Below, piece after piece: positions 7,824 through 15,664 of a DNA stretch of 64,000 bases. The first letter of the stretch is position 1, and each line of letters begins with the position of its first letter. This stretch comes from Planococcus maitriensis (GTDB taxonomy: Bacteria; Bacillota; Bacilli; Bacillales_A; Planococcaceae). The position numbers and the translations under genes were made by a program. Below the pieces are notes generated by a model, which was given only the letters and a program-made list of their open reading frames with translations, did no database searches and was not told where the DNA came from. The DNA is taken from contig NZ_QLZQ01000001.1 of assembly GCF_003289925.1 (NCBI RefSeq), positions 1-64,000 of the forward strand. Reading direction: 5' to 3'.

Positions 7824-8978
7824 ATGAAGGTATTAATTGCAATGGATTCATTTAAAGGAAGTTTATCTTCTATAGAGAGCAGTACAGCAATTGCGGCGGG
7901 AATTAAAGAAGTTTATCCACATGCCGATATCGAAGTGCTTCCATTGGCTGACGGGGGCGAAGGGACTGTGGAAGCGCTTGTAAACGCAACGGATGGAACT
8001 CTTGTTACGATTCCAGTAACAGGACCACTTAATGAAACAGTAAAAGCAACCTATGGGATTCTTGGAGATGGGAAGACAGCGGTAATTGAAGTGGCTGAAG
8101 CTTGTGGATTGCCACTTGTTCCTTACGGTGAGCGCAATCCATTAAAAGCAACCTCTTATGGGGTCGGGGAAATCATTTCTGATGCCATCGAGAAAGGGTC
8201 TCGCGAGTTTGTCATTGGACTTGGAGGCAGTGCGACAAACGATGCGGGCATTGGGATGCTCCAAGCATTAGGATTTTGCTTTTACGACATGAACGGTGAA
8301 AAAGTAGGAATAGATGGCCAATCGCTAACCGATATCTGGAGCATAGACTTGAAGCAGGTAAATCCTATGTTGAAAGAGTGTAGATTCAGAGTCGCTTGTG
8401 ATGTAAAAAATCCTCTTTACGGGCCGGAAGGCGCAGCTCATATTTTTGGGCCGCAAAAAGGAGCGACGCCTGAAATGGTGGAACAATTGGATAAGGGACT
8501 TAAACATATCGCAGAGATTGTCCTTGATACCCTTAAGACCGATCTCAATCAGATTGAGGGAGCCGGGGCTGCTGGAGGGTTGGGTGCTGCTTTTTCAAGC
8601 TTCTTGCATGCCGATCTCCAATCTGGAATCGAATTGGTGATGGAAATTATTGAAATGGAAAAGAGCATGCAAGGGGCAGACTTCGTCATTACGGGCGAAG
8701 GGAAGTTAGATGGACAAACCTCTATGGGAAAGGCGCCGCTTGGCGTAGCAGAGCTAGCTCAGAAGCATAACATTCCGGTCATTGCCCTTGCGGGGGGGAT
8801 TACGGAAGAAACGGCAGTTCTAAACAAGCTGGGGATCACTTCTTATTTTTCCATCTTGAATCAGCCGATGACGCTGGAAGAAGCTATGGATTCGAAGGTG
8901 GCCTACAACAACTTACGCGCAACAACAAATCAATTATTCCGGTTGATTCAAGCAGTTCGCACTACTGTGAAGATATAA
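7824..8978 (+). CDS. glxK: Glycerate kinase, GarK/GlxK type
   Basis: Protein of 384 residues with the signatures of the class II glycerate kinase family: MKVLIAMDSFKGSLSS at the N-terminus, LADGGEGT near residue 45, GLGGSATNDAG near residue 135 and TGEGKLDGQT near residue 290. It phosphorylates D-glycerate with ATP; members of this family give 2-phosphoglycerate. Following ttuC, it would pass the D-glycerate made from tartrate into lower glycolysis or gluconeogenesis. GCAGGTG stands before the ATG. Length is usual for the family. Confidence 0.93.
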   Translation: MKVLIAMDSFKGSLSSIESSTAIAAGIKEVYPHADIEVLPLADGGEGTVEALVNATDGTLVTIPVTGPLNETVKATYGILGDGKTAVIEVAEACGLPLVPYGERNPLKATSYGVGEIISDAIEKGSREFVIGLGGSATNDAGIGMLQALGFCFYDMNGEKVGIDGQSLTDIWSIDLKQVNPMLKECRFRVACDVKNPLYGPEGAAHIFGPQKGATPEMVEQLDKGLKHIAEIVLDTLKTDLNQIEGAGAAGGLGAAFSSFLHADLQSGIELVMEIIEMEKSMQGADFVITGEGKLDGQTSMGKAPLGVAELAQKHNIPVIALAGGITEETAVLNKLGITSYFSILNQPMTLEEAMDSKVAYNNLRATTNQLFRLIQAVRTTVKI

Positions 8979-9040
8979 GTGGTTATTCCTTTTTCTTGGT
9001 TAGCTAAAAGACAAGTTTAGAAACGAAAGGGGGCAATGCG

Positions 9041-10066
9041 ATGAAAAGAAAAGTGGGCGTTAGCGGCACGGGAAGAATCGGACGCTTAGTGATCAGGCAA
9101 ATTTTATCTGATGCAAACAGCCAATTGGAGTTAGAAGCTATCAACTCTACTGCCCCTGCAGAAACTGTGGCTCATTTATTAAAATACGATACTGTCCATG
9201 GAACATGGAATACAGAGATCTCCGTGGAACACGGGAATCTATTAATTGATGGCCAGCTCATTCAAGTGGTGTCTGAACGCGAACCTGAGAACATCCCATG
9301 GGAATCTTTAAACGTAGAGATTGTGATAGATGCCACCGGTAAATTCAATCACCGTCAGGGCGCACAAAAACATCTGGCAGCAGGGGCATCTTATGTAATC
9401 ATAACCGCACCTGGAAAAGGGATGGACTTAACCGTCGTAATGGGTGTAAATGATCACCTATTGGATCTTTCGAAGCATACACTTTTATCAGCTGCTTCTT
9501 GCACGACAAACTGTGTTGCCCCTGTGTTAAGTATATTGGATCAGGCTTTTAGAGTAAAAAGAAGTTGGATGACGACCGTTCATTCCTTTACTTCTGACCA
9601 AAGACACATGGATAATCCCCATAAGGATTTGAGAAGGGCAAGAGCTTGTATGCAATCCATTATTCCAACCACAACAGGAGTAGGCAAAGCACTTCGGGAT
9701 GTGCTTCCTCATCTCGCGCCTTACGTTGAAGGACTCTCACTGCGTGTTCCCACCCAGGATGTTTCTTTGGCTGATTTTACTGTTGAGGTGCCATGTCAGG
9801 TATCGATAGATGAAGTGAGGTCGGTTTTTAAAACAGCTGCGCACGAAAACCGTTATGTCGGTTATACAGAAGAACCTTTAGTATCGGCCGATTTCATTGG
9901 CTGTGATAAATCAGCAATTGTTGATGGGCTTTCAATCATGGTTGCAGGAAATCAAATTAAAGTACTTGCCTGGTATGACAACGAATGGGCTTATGCCAAC
10001 CGGGTCATCAATTTGGCTCAAGCAATCCAACAAAGAATAGAGAAAGCAAAGTCGCTTCAGTTATAG
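9041..10066 (+). CDS. gapB: Glyceraldehyde-3-phosphate dehydrogenase, GapB-like
   Basis: Protein of 341 residues with the NAD(P) fold GTGRIGR (residues 9-15), the catalytic SCTTNC (Cys near 153), TVHSFTSDQR and HKDLRRARA, and C-terminal WYDNEW. The segment after strand 2 reads AINSTAP, lacking the Asp that fixes NAD in glycolytic GapA, which fits GapB-type gluconeogenic enzymes using NADP. In context, carbon entering at 2-phosphoglycerate must run gluconeogenically through this step, so a dedicated gapB copy makes sense here. AAAGGGGGC precedes the ATG. Cofactor preference is inferred. Confidence 0.88.
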   Translation: MKRKVGVSGTGRIGRLVIRQILSDANSQLELEAINSTAPAETVAHLLKYDTVHGTWNTEISVEHGNLLIDGQLIQVVSEREPENIPWESLNVEIVIDATGKFNHRQGAQKHLAAGASYVIITAPGKGMDLTVVMGVNDHLLDLSKHTLLSAASCTTNCVAPVLSILDQAFRVKRSWMTTVHSFTSDQRHMDNPHKDLRRARACMQSIIPTTTGVGKALRDVLPHLAPYVEGLSLRVPTQDVSLADFTVEVPCQVSIDEVRSVFKTAAHENRYVGYTEEPLVSADFIGCDKSAIVDGLSIMVAGNQIKVLAWYDNEWAYANRVINLAQAIQQRIEKAKSLQL

Positions 10067-10236
10067 AGTTAACATTGCCGACTCTTATAAACTTCTGTTT
10101 TTACAGTCTCATTCAATTTTAAAGTTTGATTTACAGCTTGATAGGGCCTAGGTTAGTATCCAGAGTCATTAAATTGATACTAGTTTACGTCACTCATATC
10201 AATAACTTAGCACTATCAAAATTTGAACTCCCTTAG

Positions 10237-10265
10237 AGTTTACATATCATCAATTTATCGGAAGT
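10237..10265 (+). repeat. dif-like site D
   Basis: Arms AGTTTACATAT and TTATCGGAAGT around a 7-bp centre catcaat. Its arms give the closest match of the five to the B. subtilis dif arms in reverse complement. Same orientation as B, C and E. Confidence 0.6.
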
Positions 10266-10314
10266 GAAGAAGCTAAACTAGAGATTGTCCTTTTTCGGTA
10301 TTGAAGAATACTTA

Positions 10315-10348
10315 AAAAAGACTTCCTCTGTTTAGAAGAAGTCTTTTT
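10315..10348. terminator. Bidirectional terminator
   Basis: Perfect 11-bp stem AAAAAGACTTC with GAAGTCTTTTT; between the convergent gapB and SUKH genes. Confidence 0.85.
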
Positions 10349-10462
10349 CTAGTGTAGTATTCATTTAATCTCCTGCTACTTAGCAAATTTACCGGACATT
10401 CTCCTACAAGCACTGAGAATCCTTGAGAGAAGAAGTATACATTGGAAATAGGTACCTTTTTC

Positions 10463-11266
10463 TTAAAAGTGTTTATACTTGATTCTTTTTCTTATTTCTC
10501 TAGCTTCTGAGCTTATGCTTTCGTTCTTGTCTGCGATTAATTTCTCGATTATTTCTTTAAGTAAAAAATGCAAGTTTTTATCCGACTCAATAATGTAGAT
10601 TTCAAGATTGTTATTTAAGATATTAGTAACAGTTTCCCTAATTAGTACCTCTGAATGAATAGCGCATTTCAAGAGCTGTTCGAAATACCATTTGTGGTTT
10701 TCTGGATATTGAAGATTTAATAAGGTCACTTCGATTAATAGAATATCATTCCCCGAAAAGATCGTTTCAGCTGCTTCTTCAGAAGTACCCCAATCTTCGT
10801 TGTCTTCGTCATTTTCGAAGAACACTTCTTCTTTTGAAAGGTTATTTAAGAAATCATCAAATGTATGGGCTACTTCAATTATTTCTTCAGTTTCTGGTTC
10901 CAAATAAATCACCGGAGGGTTTACTGAATCCTTTCTGTAATCAAGAGCAAAAAAGCTATTCCCATCTCCGCTGAAAATAAGAATATTTTTCGGAAGACCC
11001 CATTCATCAATGAGATAATCTGAATCTAAAATACCACCTTGACCACAACCATAAATGTGATTAATCTCAAAATACGCATTGGTTTCAAGATGGTTTTCTT
11101 TTTTTACCGAGTTAAACTTTATGGTACCGCCATTTTGTTCTAAAAGAATCTCTTTATAAGAAGCTGGCAATTCCGTATTTAGTTGTTTTTCTATTTTGTT
11201 AATCTCTACTTCTGAAGTTTTTGGTAACTTATAATCATCTTCTACTTCGTTAACCCATACGAACAT
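10463..11266 (-). CDS. SMI1/KNR4 (SUKH) family protein, probable immunity protein
   Basis: Protein of 267 residues. The N-terminal half (about 10-155) has the SUKH pattern: a helix with IEKQLNTELPASYKEILLEQNGG, then strands ending in ILIFSGDGNSFFALDYR and a closing HTFDDFLNNL. A second, helical part (about 160-267) is extra. SUKH proteins are mainly known as cytoplasmic immunity proteins against nuclease and other polymorphic toxins, or as partners in phage-defence loci. No toxin gene is adjacent, so it is an orphan. ATG 11266 lies 7 bases after AAGGAGG. Sole gene of the cassette between dif-like sites D and E. Confidence 0.85.
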   Translation of the reverse strand: MFVWVNEVEDDYKLPKTSEVEINKIEKQLNTELPASYKEILLEQNGGTIKFNSVKKENHLETNAYFEINHIYGCGQGGILDSDYLIDEWGLPKNILIFSGDGNSFFALDYRKDSVNPPVIYLEPETEEIIEVAHTFDDFLNNLSKEEVFFENDEDNEDWGTSEEAAETIFSGNDILLIEVTLLNLQYPENHKWYFEQLLKCAIHSEVLIRETVTNILNNNLEIYIIESDKNLHFLLKEIIEKLIADKNESISSEAREIRKRIKYKHF

Positions 11267-11391
11267 CAAGTAACCTCCTTAGGTTTTAATGAATAGTCTT
11301 CTTTAATATAGTTAATAACCATAATAAAACAAAATGATTCAAAAGATACGTTTCACAAAAATAGGAAGTCAAATTTTTTTTACTATCCATA

Positions 11392-11420
11392 CGTTTACAT
11401 AATGCCGGATTATCGGAAGT
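11392..11420 (+). repeat. dif-like site E
   Basis: Arms CGTTTACATAA and TTATCGGAAGT around a 7-bp centre tgccgga. The left arm TTTACATAA equals the conserved half of B. subtilis dif in reverse complement. Confidence 0.6.
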
Positions 11421-11433
11421 CATGTGTATTTCA

Positions 11434-11496
11434 AAGGAGAGAAGGTGTGCTAAGCACATCTTCTCTCCTTTTTGTGAATCTGTACTCTTACGAACG
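11434..11496 (+). repeat. Strong hairpin plus ACGAACG-type inverted repeat (site E unit)
   Basis: 17-bp stem with one G-T wobble (AAGGAGAGAAGGTGTGC with GCACATCTTCTCTCCTT, loop taa) and a T tract, then arms TTTTTGTGAAT and TCTTACGAACG around CTGTAC at 11469-11496. Confidence 0.7.
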
Positions 11497-11585
11497 ATTT
11501 TATTCAATAAAGTAAAGGTAATTATTTCATATACATATTATGGGAGTTGGTGTTAGTCTAAATGTAGTTGATGTTTGAAAAAGTC

Positions 11586-11616
11586 GAATGTAACTCACCG
11601 CACTTAAGTTACATTC
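11586..11616. repeat. 32-bp palindrome family, copy P5
   Basis: Right arm TTAAGTTACATTC is perfect; left arm reads GAATGTAACTCA and the centre is one base short. Lies 80 bp before the 97-residue membrane gene. Confidence 0.8.
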
Positions 11617-11696
11617 AACTACCAAAGATTAAAAGAAAGTCTTTATGGCAATGACTTTGAAATTCAAGAAACCAAAATTATGTAAGGAAGGGTTAA

Positions 11697-11990
11697 ATGA
11701 CTTACTTTTTCTTAATACTTCTGGTTTTCTTTATAATTGTCGCAAATATTATTGGGTTTAAAGGCTATAAGAAAAAGAAAAATCTATATTCTGTAGCGTT
11801 TACAATACTATTATTAGCGATATTATTTGGGACAATCGGCGGTGCACTGGCACTATTTCTTATTCGTGATGCTTTTGCAATATTTTATGGCATGCAAGTA
11901 GGTTACTGTCTCTTAATAAATAGTTTCATCGTTTTTATAATTGCGATTGTAGCAACTTTAATAAAAAACTATAACAGTAGAAAAATATAA
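11697..11990 (+). CDS. Small membrane protein, possibly YesK-like
   Basis: Protein of 97 residues with three predicted membrane helices (about 1-22, 32-56 and 66-90), separated by a lysine-rich loop (KGYKKKKN) and a short loop. AAGGAAGGG precedes the ATG. Size and topology recall the YesK family of Bacillus, of unknown function, but I cannot confirm this. It lies between repeat P5 and the left end of the IS256 element, in the AT-rich accessory region. Confidence 0.65.
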   Translation: MTYFFLILLVFFIIVANIIGFKGYKKKKNLYSVAFTILLLAILFGTIGGALALFLIRDAFAIFYGMQVGYCLLINSFIVFIIAIVATLIKNYNSRKI

Positions 11991-12021
11991 TTTAAAAAAG
12001 CATAGAACTAAGTCGTACTTA

Positions 12022-13362
12022 GAGAGCGTAAAATATCTTGTGTAAATGAATAAATAGAAAAAGGAAGACCTTTTCTTGTAGAATTAAATCACCACAACCA
12101 ATTCACAGAAAAGAGGCCTTCCCTATGACTCAGTTTACAACAGATATTATGCAAGCTCTAGTAAAAAAAGAAGACATCTCCGAAGTTTTTCGCAAACATT
12201 TGGAGACGGCGGTGAATACGCTCCTTCAAACGGAACTAACGGCGTTCCTGGATTACGAGAAATACGACCGCATTGGGTTCAATTCGGGCAATTCACGGAA
12301 CGGTGCCTACGCGCGGACACTCCATACGGAGTATGGGGATTTAGAGCTTTCGATGCCACGGGACCGGAACGGCGAATTCAACCAACAGACGGTCGCTCCG
12401 TACAAGCGCTCAAACGATACGCTGGAAGCCTTCGTTATTCATATGTTCCAAAAAGGCGTGACCATGTCCGAGATTTCGGACCTGATCGAGAAAATGCACG
12501 GCCATCATTACACGCCACAAACCATTTCCAATATGACGAAAGTCATGAGCGAACAGGTCGAGGCGTTTAAATCTCGTCCGTTAGAACAGCGTTACGCGTG
12601 TGTCTATCTGGATGCAACTTACATTGCCCTCAAGCGCGACACGGTCTCGAAGGAAGCCGTCTATATTACGATTGGCATCCGAGAGGACGGCTCAAAAGAA
12701 GTGTTGGCCTATACCGTGGCACCTACGGAATCCGCATTTGTTTGGGAAGAAGTCCTGTTGGACTTGAAAGAGCGCGGTGTCGAAGAGGTGCTTTTGTTTA
12801 TCTCCGACGGCTTAAAAGGCATCACTGATCGCATCTTCTCGGTCTTTCCCGATGCTCAATACCAGGCGTGCTGCGTCCACTTGTCGCGCGGGATCCGCCA
12901 CAAAGTTCGCGTTACCGATCGCAAGGAGATTCTGGATGATTTCAAATCGGTCTACCGGGCAGAGAACCGAGAACTGGGTGAAAAAGCGTTGAAAGTCTTT
13001 GTCGATAAATGGAAAACGGCCTATCCCAAAGTGGCGAAATCGTTGGAAGCGAATCCCTATATTTTCACTTTCTACAGCTTCCCAAAATCCATTTGGCGAA
13101 GCATCTATTCAACGAACCTGATCGAATCGTTCAACAAGAACGTAAAGAAATACAGCAAGCGCAAGGAGCAATTTCCGAACGAAGATTCCTTGGATCGCTT
13201 CCTGGTTTCCCAGTTCGAAATCTATAACCAGAACTTCTCCACCCATTGCCATATCGGATTCGATCAAGCTCGTGCAGAGCTGGCTGAGATGTTCAAGCAA
13301 GCCTAATCGATATACATACAAGAAAAGGATTTACTTATTTACACATAATTATTGACGGTCTC
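12022..13362 (+). mobile_element. Insertion sequence, IS256 family, intact
   Basis: About 1.34 kb. Left end GAGAGCGTAAAATATC... and the reverse complement of the right end GAGACCGTCAATAATT... share an imperfect inverted repeat continuing through TGTGTAAAT. One full-length transposase gene. Flanks (cgtactta before, atgtaatt after) are not a direct repeat, so no target duplication is seen. The right end abuts a truncated gene. Confidence 0.88.
12125..13306 (+). CDS. IS256-family transposase (DDE)
   Basis: Protein of 393 residues, usual length for the family. The three catalytic acids appear in their family contexts: YLDATY (Asp near 163), FISDGLKG (Asp near 229) and NLIESFNKN..KYSKRK (Glu near 334). 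The N-terminal part (TAFLDYEKYDR...NSRNG) is the DNA-binding region. The element moves by a circular intermediate in known family members. The gene appears intact, so the element may still be active. Its codon use is more GC-rich than the surrounding accessory genes. Confidence 0.97.
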   Translation: MTQFTTDIMQALVKKEDISEVFRKHLETAVNTLLQTELTAFLDYEKYDRIGFNSGNSRNGAYARTLHTEYGDLELSMPRDRNGEFNQQTVAPYKRSNDTLEAFVIHMFQKGVTMSEISDLIEKMHGHHYTPQTISNMTKVMSEQVEAFKSRPLEQRYACVYLDATYIALKRDTVSKEAVYITIGIREDGSKEVLAYTVAPTESAFVWEEVLLDLKERGVEEVLLFISDGLKGITDRIFSVFPDAQYQACCVHLSRGIRHKVRVTDRKEILDDFKSVYRAENRELGEKALKVFVDKWKTAYPKVAKSLEANPYIFTFYSFPKSIWRSIYSTNLIESFNKNVKKYSKRKEQFPNEDSLDRFLVSQFEIYNQNFSTHCHIGFDQARAELAEMFKQA

Positions 13363-13669
13363 ATGTAATTTCTTGATACGTTTTTAAGTACTCTTTTGTT
13401 TTGTAATTCGCAATCGACACTAAATTCCATTGACTCATGCCAAATGAATGATCGCAGTGATGATGGGTGAGAACCAAGTACTTAATTGGCGGCAATTCCA
13501 TTTTTTCTAGCTCAAGCTGAAATTCACGTGCATGTTTAGGCGAATTTCCTGAATCGACAATTAAACAATGATCATCTCCAATTACAAGTCCAATCAATGG
13601 CCTGCCTGTTTCATTGCTAGGCATCATGTAGTAAATTCGCTCAGTTACTTTCTCCAACATTCCTGTCAC
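13361..13669 (-). pseudogene. Metallo-beta-lactamase-fold hydrolase, truncated by IS256
   Basis: The 102-residue remnant starts MTGMLEKVTERIYYMMPSNE and reaches the zinc motif THHHCDH (HxHxDH type) near residue 70, then stops at the IS boundary: the TGA is built from the last flank base pairs and the IS end. MBL-fold hydrolases are normally 220-300 residues, so more than half is missing, including later metal ligands. The missing part was not found beyond the other IS end, implying an adjacent deletion. Not expected to be active. Confidence 0.85.
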
Positions 13670-13776
13670 TTCTCCTATCGTGATTATTTGAATCGATCCA
13701 TTTTTAGCAGGCGATCCATTAATTTTACACTAAACCAAGCCTATGAATTTTTTATTGACAGAAAAATCTGCGTAAA

Positions 13777-13932
13777 TTGACAATATTTAGAGATGAACAG
13801 TGTAAAGTGGACGGGACGGTTCAAGAAGGGTTCTATTATGTAGTGGAAGTGGAAAGTTCAGTGCGTGAATACGAGTTTCTGTTCGATGCCGCTTCGGTTC
13901 GCTTTTCGCAAAGAAAACCCATCAAGCTTTAA
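13777..13932 (+). CDS. Short ORF, likely gene remnant
   Basis: 51 codons from a TTG at 13777 (MTIFRDEQCKVDGTVQEGFY...FLFDAASVRF...) ending inside a terminator stem. Composition looks protein-like but there is no ribosome site, and the frame is closed just upstream. Probably the tail of a lost gene in the disrupted zone beside IS256. Confidence 0.3.
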   Translation: MTIFRDEQCKVDGTVQEGFYYVVEVESSVREYEFLFDAASVRFSQRKPIKL

Positions 13933-13949
13933 GCAGCTTGATGGGTTTT
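13914..13949. terminator. Bidirectional terminator
   Basis: Perfect 15-bp stem AAAACCCATCAAGCT with its complement and T tracts on both strands; ends the convergent nhaC gene. Confidence 0.9.
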
Positions 13950-13955
13950 TGGTAT

Positions 13956-15419
13956 TCACGTCAATACAGAATCTGAAGTGGTGCCTGTTTTCGCGGACTG
14001 CCGCGCCTCTTTTTCTTCCAATGCTTTTAATTCTTCCTCGGTCAGGAATTCGACTTTCAGCCCGACGAATGCCATGAAGATGGAAATGATCGGGACGGTG
14101 TAGTTTAGTACAGCATACGGGGCGTATGCGAAAGTGCTGACGCCGAGAGTCGCCACGATAAACACGCCGCATGTATTCCAAGGGATCAAAGGCGAAGTGA
14201 CGGTGCCGCCGTCTTCCAATGCCCGCGATAAGTTCTTCGAATGCAATTTTTTGTCCCGGTACGCTTTGGCGTACATTCTTCCCGGGAGAAGGATCGATAT
14301 GTATTGTTCAGAAGCAGTCGCATTCGTGAAAAAAGCCGAAACGATCGTTGCGGCAATCAGGCTGCCCGCAGATTTTGCCACTTTCAGGATTTGGTTGACG
14401 ATGGCCTGGAGCATCCCGACTTGTTCCATGATGCCACCGAAGATCATCGCGACAATCGTCAAGGACACCGTGTACATCATCGACTCGATGCCGCCGCGGT
14501 TGAACAAATTGTCGACCATTTCATTGCCGCTCGAGATCACGAACCCGTCGTGGAGTGTATTGACGGCGTCCGCCACACTGCCGCCTTGGATAAAGACATA
14601 ACATAGCCAGCCGAGCAAAACGCCGATCGTCAAAGCGGGGAGTGCAGGAACTTTTTTCGCTACCAAGACGATGACCGCAAGCGGCACGAGCAGGAGCCAC
14701 GGAGAGATCACGAAATTGCTTTCCAACGCGGATAGGATGCTGTTGATGTTGCCGATATCCACGGCCGTGCCGGCAAACTGCCTGCCGAGGATAAAGTAAA
14801 CGACTAACGCAATAATGAGGCCTGGAATCGTTGTATACACCATATGCTTGATATGCGTAAACAAAGGCGTTTCGGTAATGCCGGCTGCCAAATTGGTCGT
14901 GTCAGACAGCGGGGACATCTTGTCGCCGAAATAAGCGCCGGAAATGACTGCGCCGGCTACCATGGCGGCAGGGATCCCCATGCTCACGCCGATGCCCATT
15001 CCCGCAACGCCGATCGTTCCCATGGTCGACCACGAACTGCCGATGGCCAAAGTGACGATTGCGCAAATGATGCAGATGGTCACGAGGAAGAGGGAAGGGG
15101 CGATGATTTTCAATCCGTAATAGATCATGGTGGCCACGATGCCGCCGCCGATCCAAGCCCCGATGATCAAGCCGACGAGAAGGATGATGACAATCGCCGG
15201 AAGCGCCATGCGAATGCCTTTGTAGGCGCCTTCTTCGATGATTTCCCATTTGTGCCCGTAGCGCCAGCCGATCAAAGCGGCAATAGCTGCCCCGATCAAT
15301 AATGGGATGTGCGGGCTGCCTCCGAATTTAATGATGGTGATGGCCATGATGCTGATCATCACAACGAATGGAATTAACGCCATAATAAATGGAATTTCTA
15401 TTTTCTGTTGATTCTTCAT
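13956..15419 (-). CDS. nhaC: Na+/H+ antiporter, NhaC family
   Basis: Integral membrane protein of 487 residues with about 11-12 hydrophobic segments. The family hallmark SGAYFGDKMSPLSDTTNLAAG lies near residue 165, preceded by AIGSSWSTMGTIGVAGMGIG. NhaC proteins exchange sodium for protons; the related MleN exchanges malate and sodium for lactate and protons, so substrate is not certain. GGAGATGAACC precedes the ATG. Single-gene unit ended by the 13914 terminator; a long AT-rich leader lies upstream. Confidence 0.92.
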   Translation of the reverse strand: MKNQQKIEIPFIMALIPFVVMISIMAITIIKFGGSPHIPLLIGAAIAALIGWRYGHKWEIIEEGAYKGIRMALPAIVIILLVGLIIGAWIGGGIVATMIYYGLKIIAPSLFLVTICIICAIVTLAIGSSWSTMGTIGVAGMGIGVSMGIPAAMVAGAVISGAYFGDKMSPLSDTTNLAAGITETPLFTHIKHMVYTTIPGLIIALVVYFILGRQFAGTAVDIGNINSILSALESNFVISPWLLLVPLAVIVLVAKKVPALPALTIGVLLGWLCYVFIQGGSVADAVNTLHDGFVISSGNEMVDNLFNRGGIESMMYTVSLTIVAMIFGGIMEQVGMLQAIVNQILKVAKSAGSLIAATIVSAFFTNATASEQYISILLPGRMYAKAYRDKKLHSKNLSRALEDGGTVTSPLIPWNTCGVFIVATLGVSTFAYAPYAVLNYTVPIISIFMAFVGLKVEFLTEEELKALEEKEARQSAKTGTTSDSVLT

Positions 15420-15603
15420 GGTTCATCTCCTCAATGCAAGATAATGAAAGCCTTTTCAACTATTTTGCCATGAGCTTTGAAGAGGTGCAAATGATTTTTT
15501 CAATAATTTAAAAATCTAAAATTTTTGCGCAAAAAATTTTTGCACTATTTTGAAAGTGATTTTTTTGACGAGTATCCCGGAGGATGGTGATTTTAGGTGA
15601 TCG

Positions 15604-15642
15604 AAAAAGAAGCCCAGCCCGTTATGGATGGACTGAGCTTCT
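15604..15642 (-). terminator. Terminator of the ABC exporter operon
   Basis: On the minus strand AGAAGCTCAG...CTGGGCTTCT forms a stem followed by TTTTTC; 20 bp after the permease stop. Confidence 0.75.
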
Positions 15643-15664
15643 GTAGTGCGCAAAGGGAACCCGC

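Larger units (their letters stand above)
10067..10462. other. Intergenic stretch with dif-like site and terminator
   Basis: About 400 bp with no gene; contains dif-like site D and one strong terminator. No ACGAACG-type repeat was found here, unlike at the other sites. Confidence 0.6.
11267..11696. other. Repeat-rich spacer
   Basis: No gene supported. Holds dif-like site E, a strong hairpin, an ACGAACG repeat and palindrome P5 in that order. Confidence 0.6.

Noticed and set aside
10170-10200. Additional dif-like site near 10172 (AGTTTACGTCA...)
   Set aside because: Left-arm resemblance only; the right arm does not match.
11286-11507. 73-codon minus-strand ORF across site E
   Set aside because: Runs through the hairpin and repeat; no ribosome site and composition dictated by the repeat.
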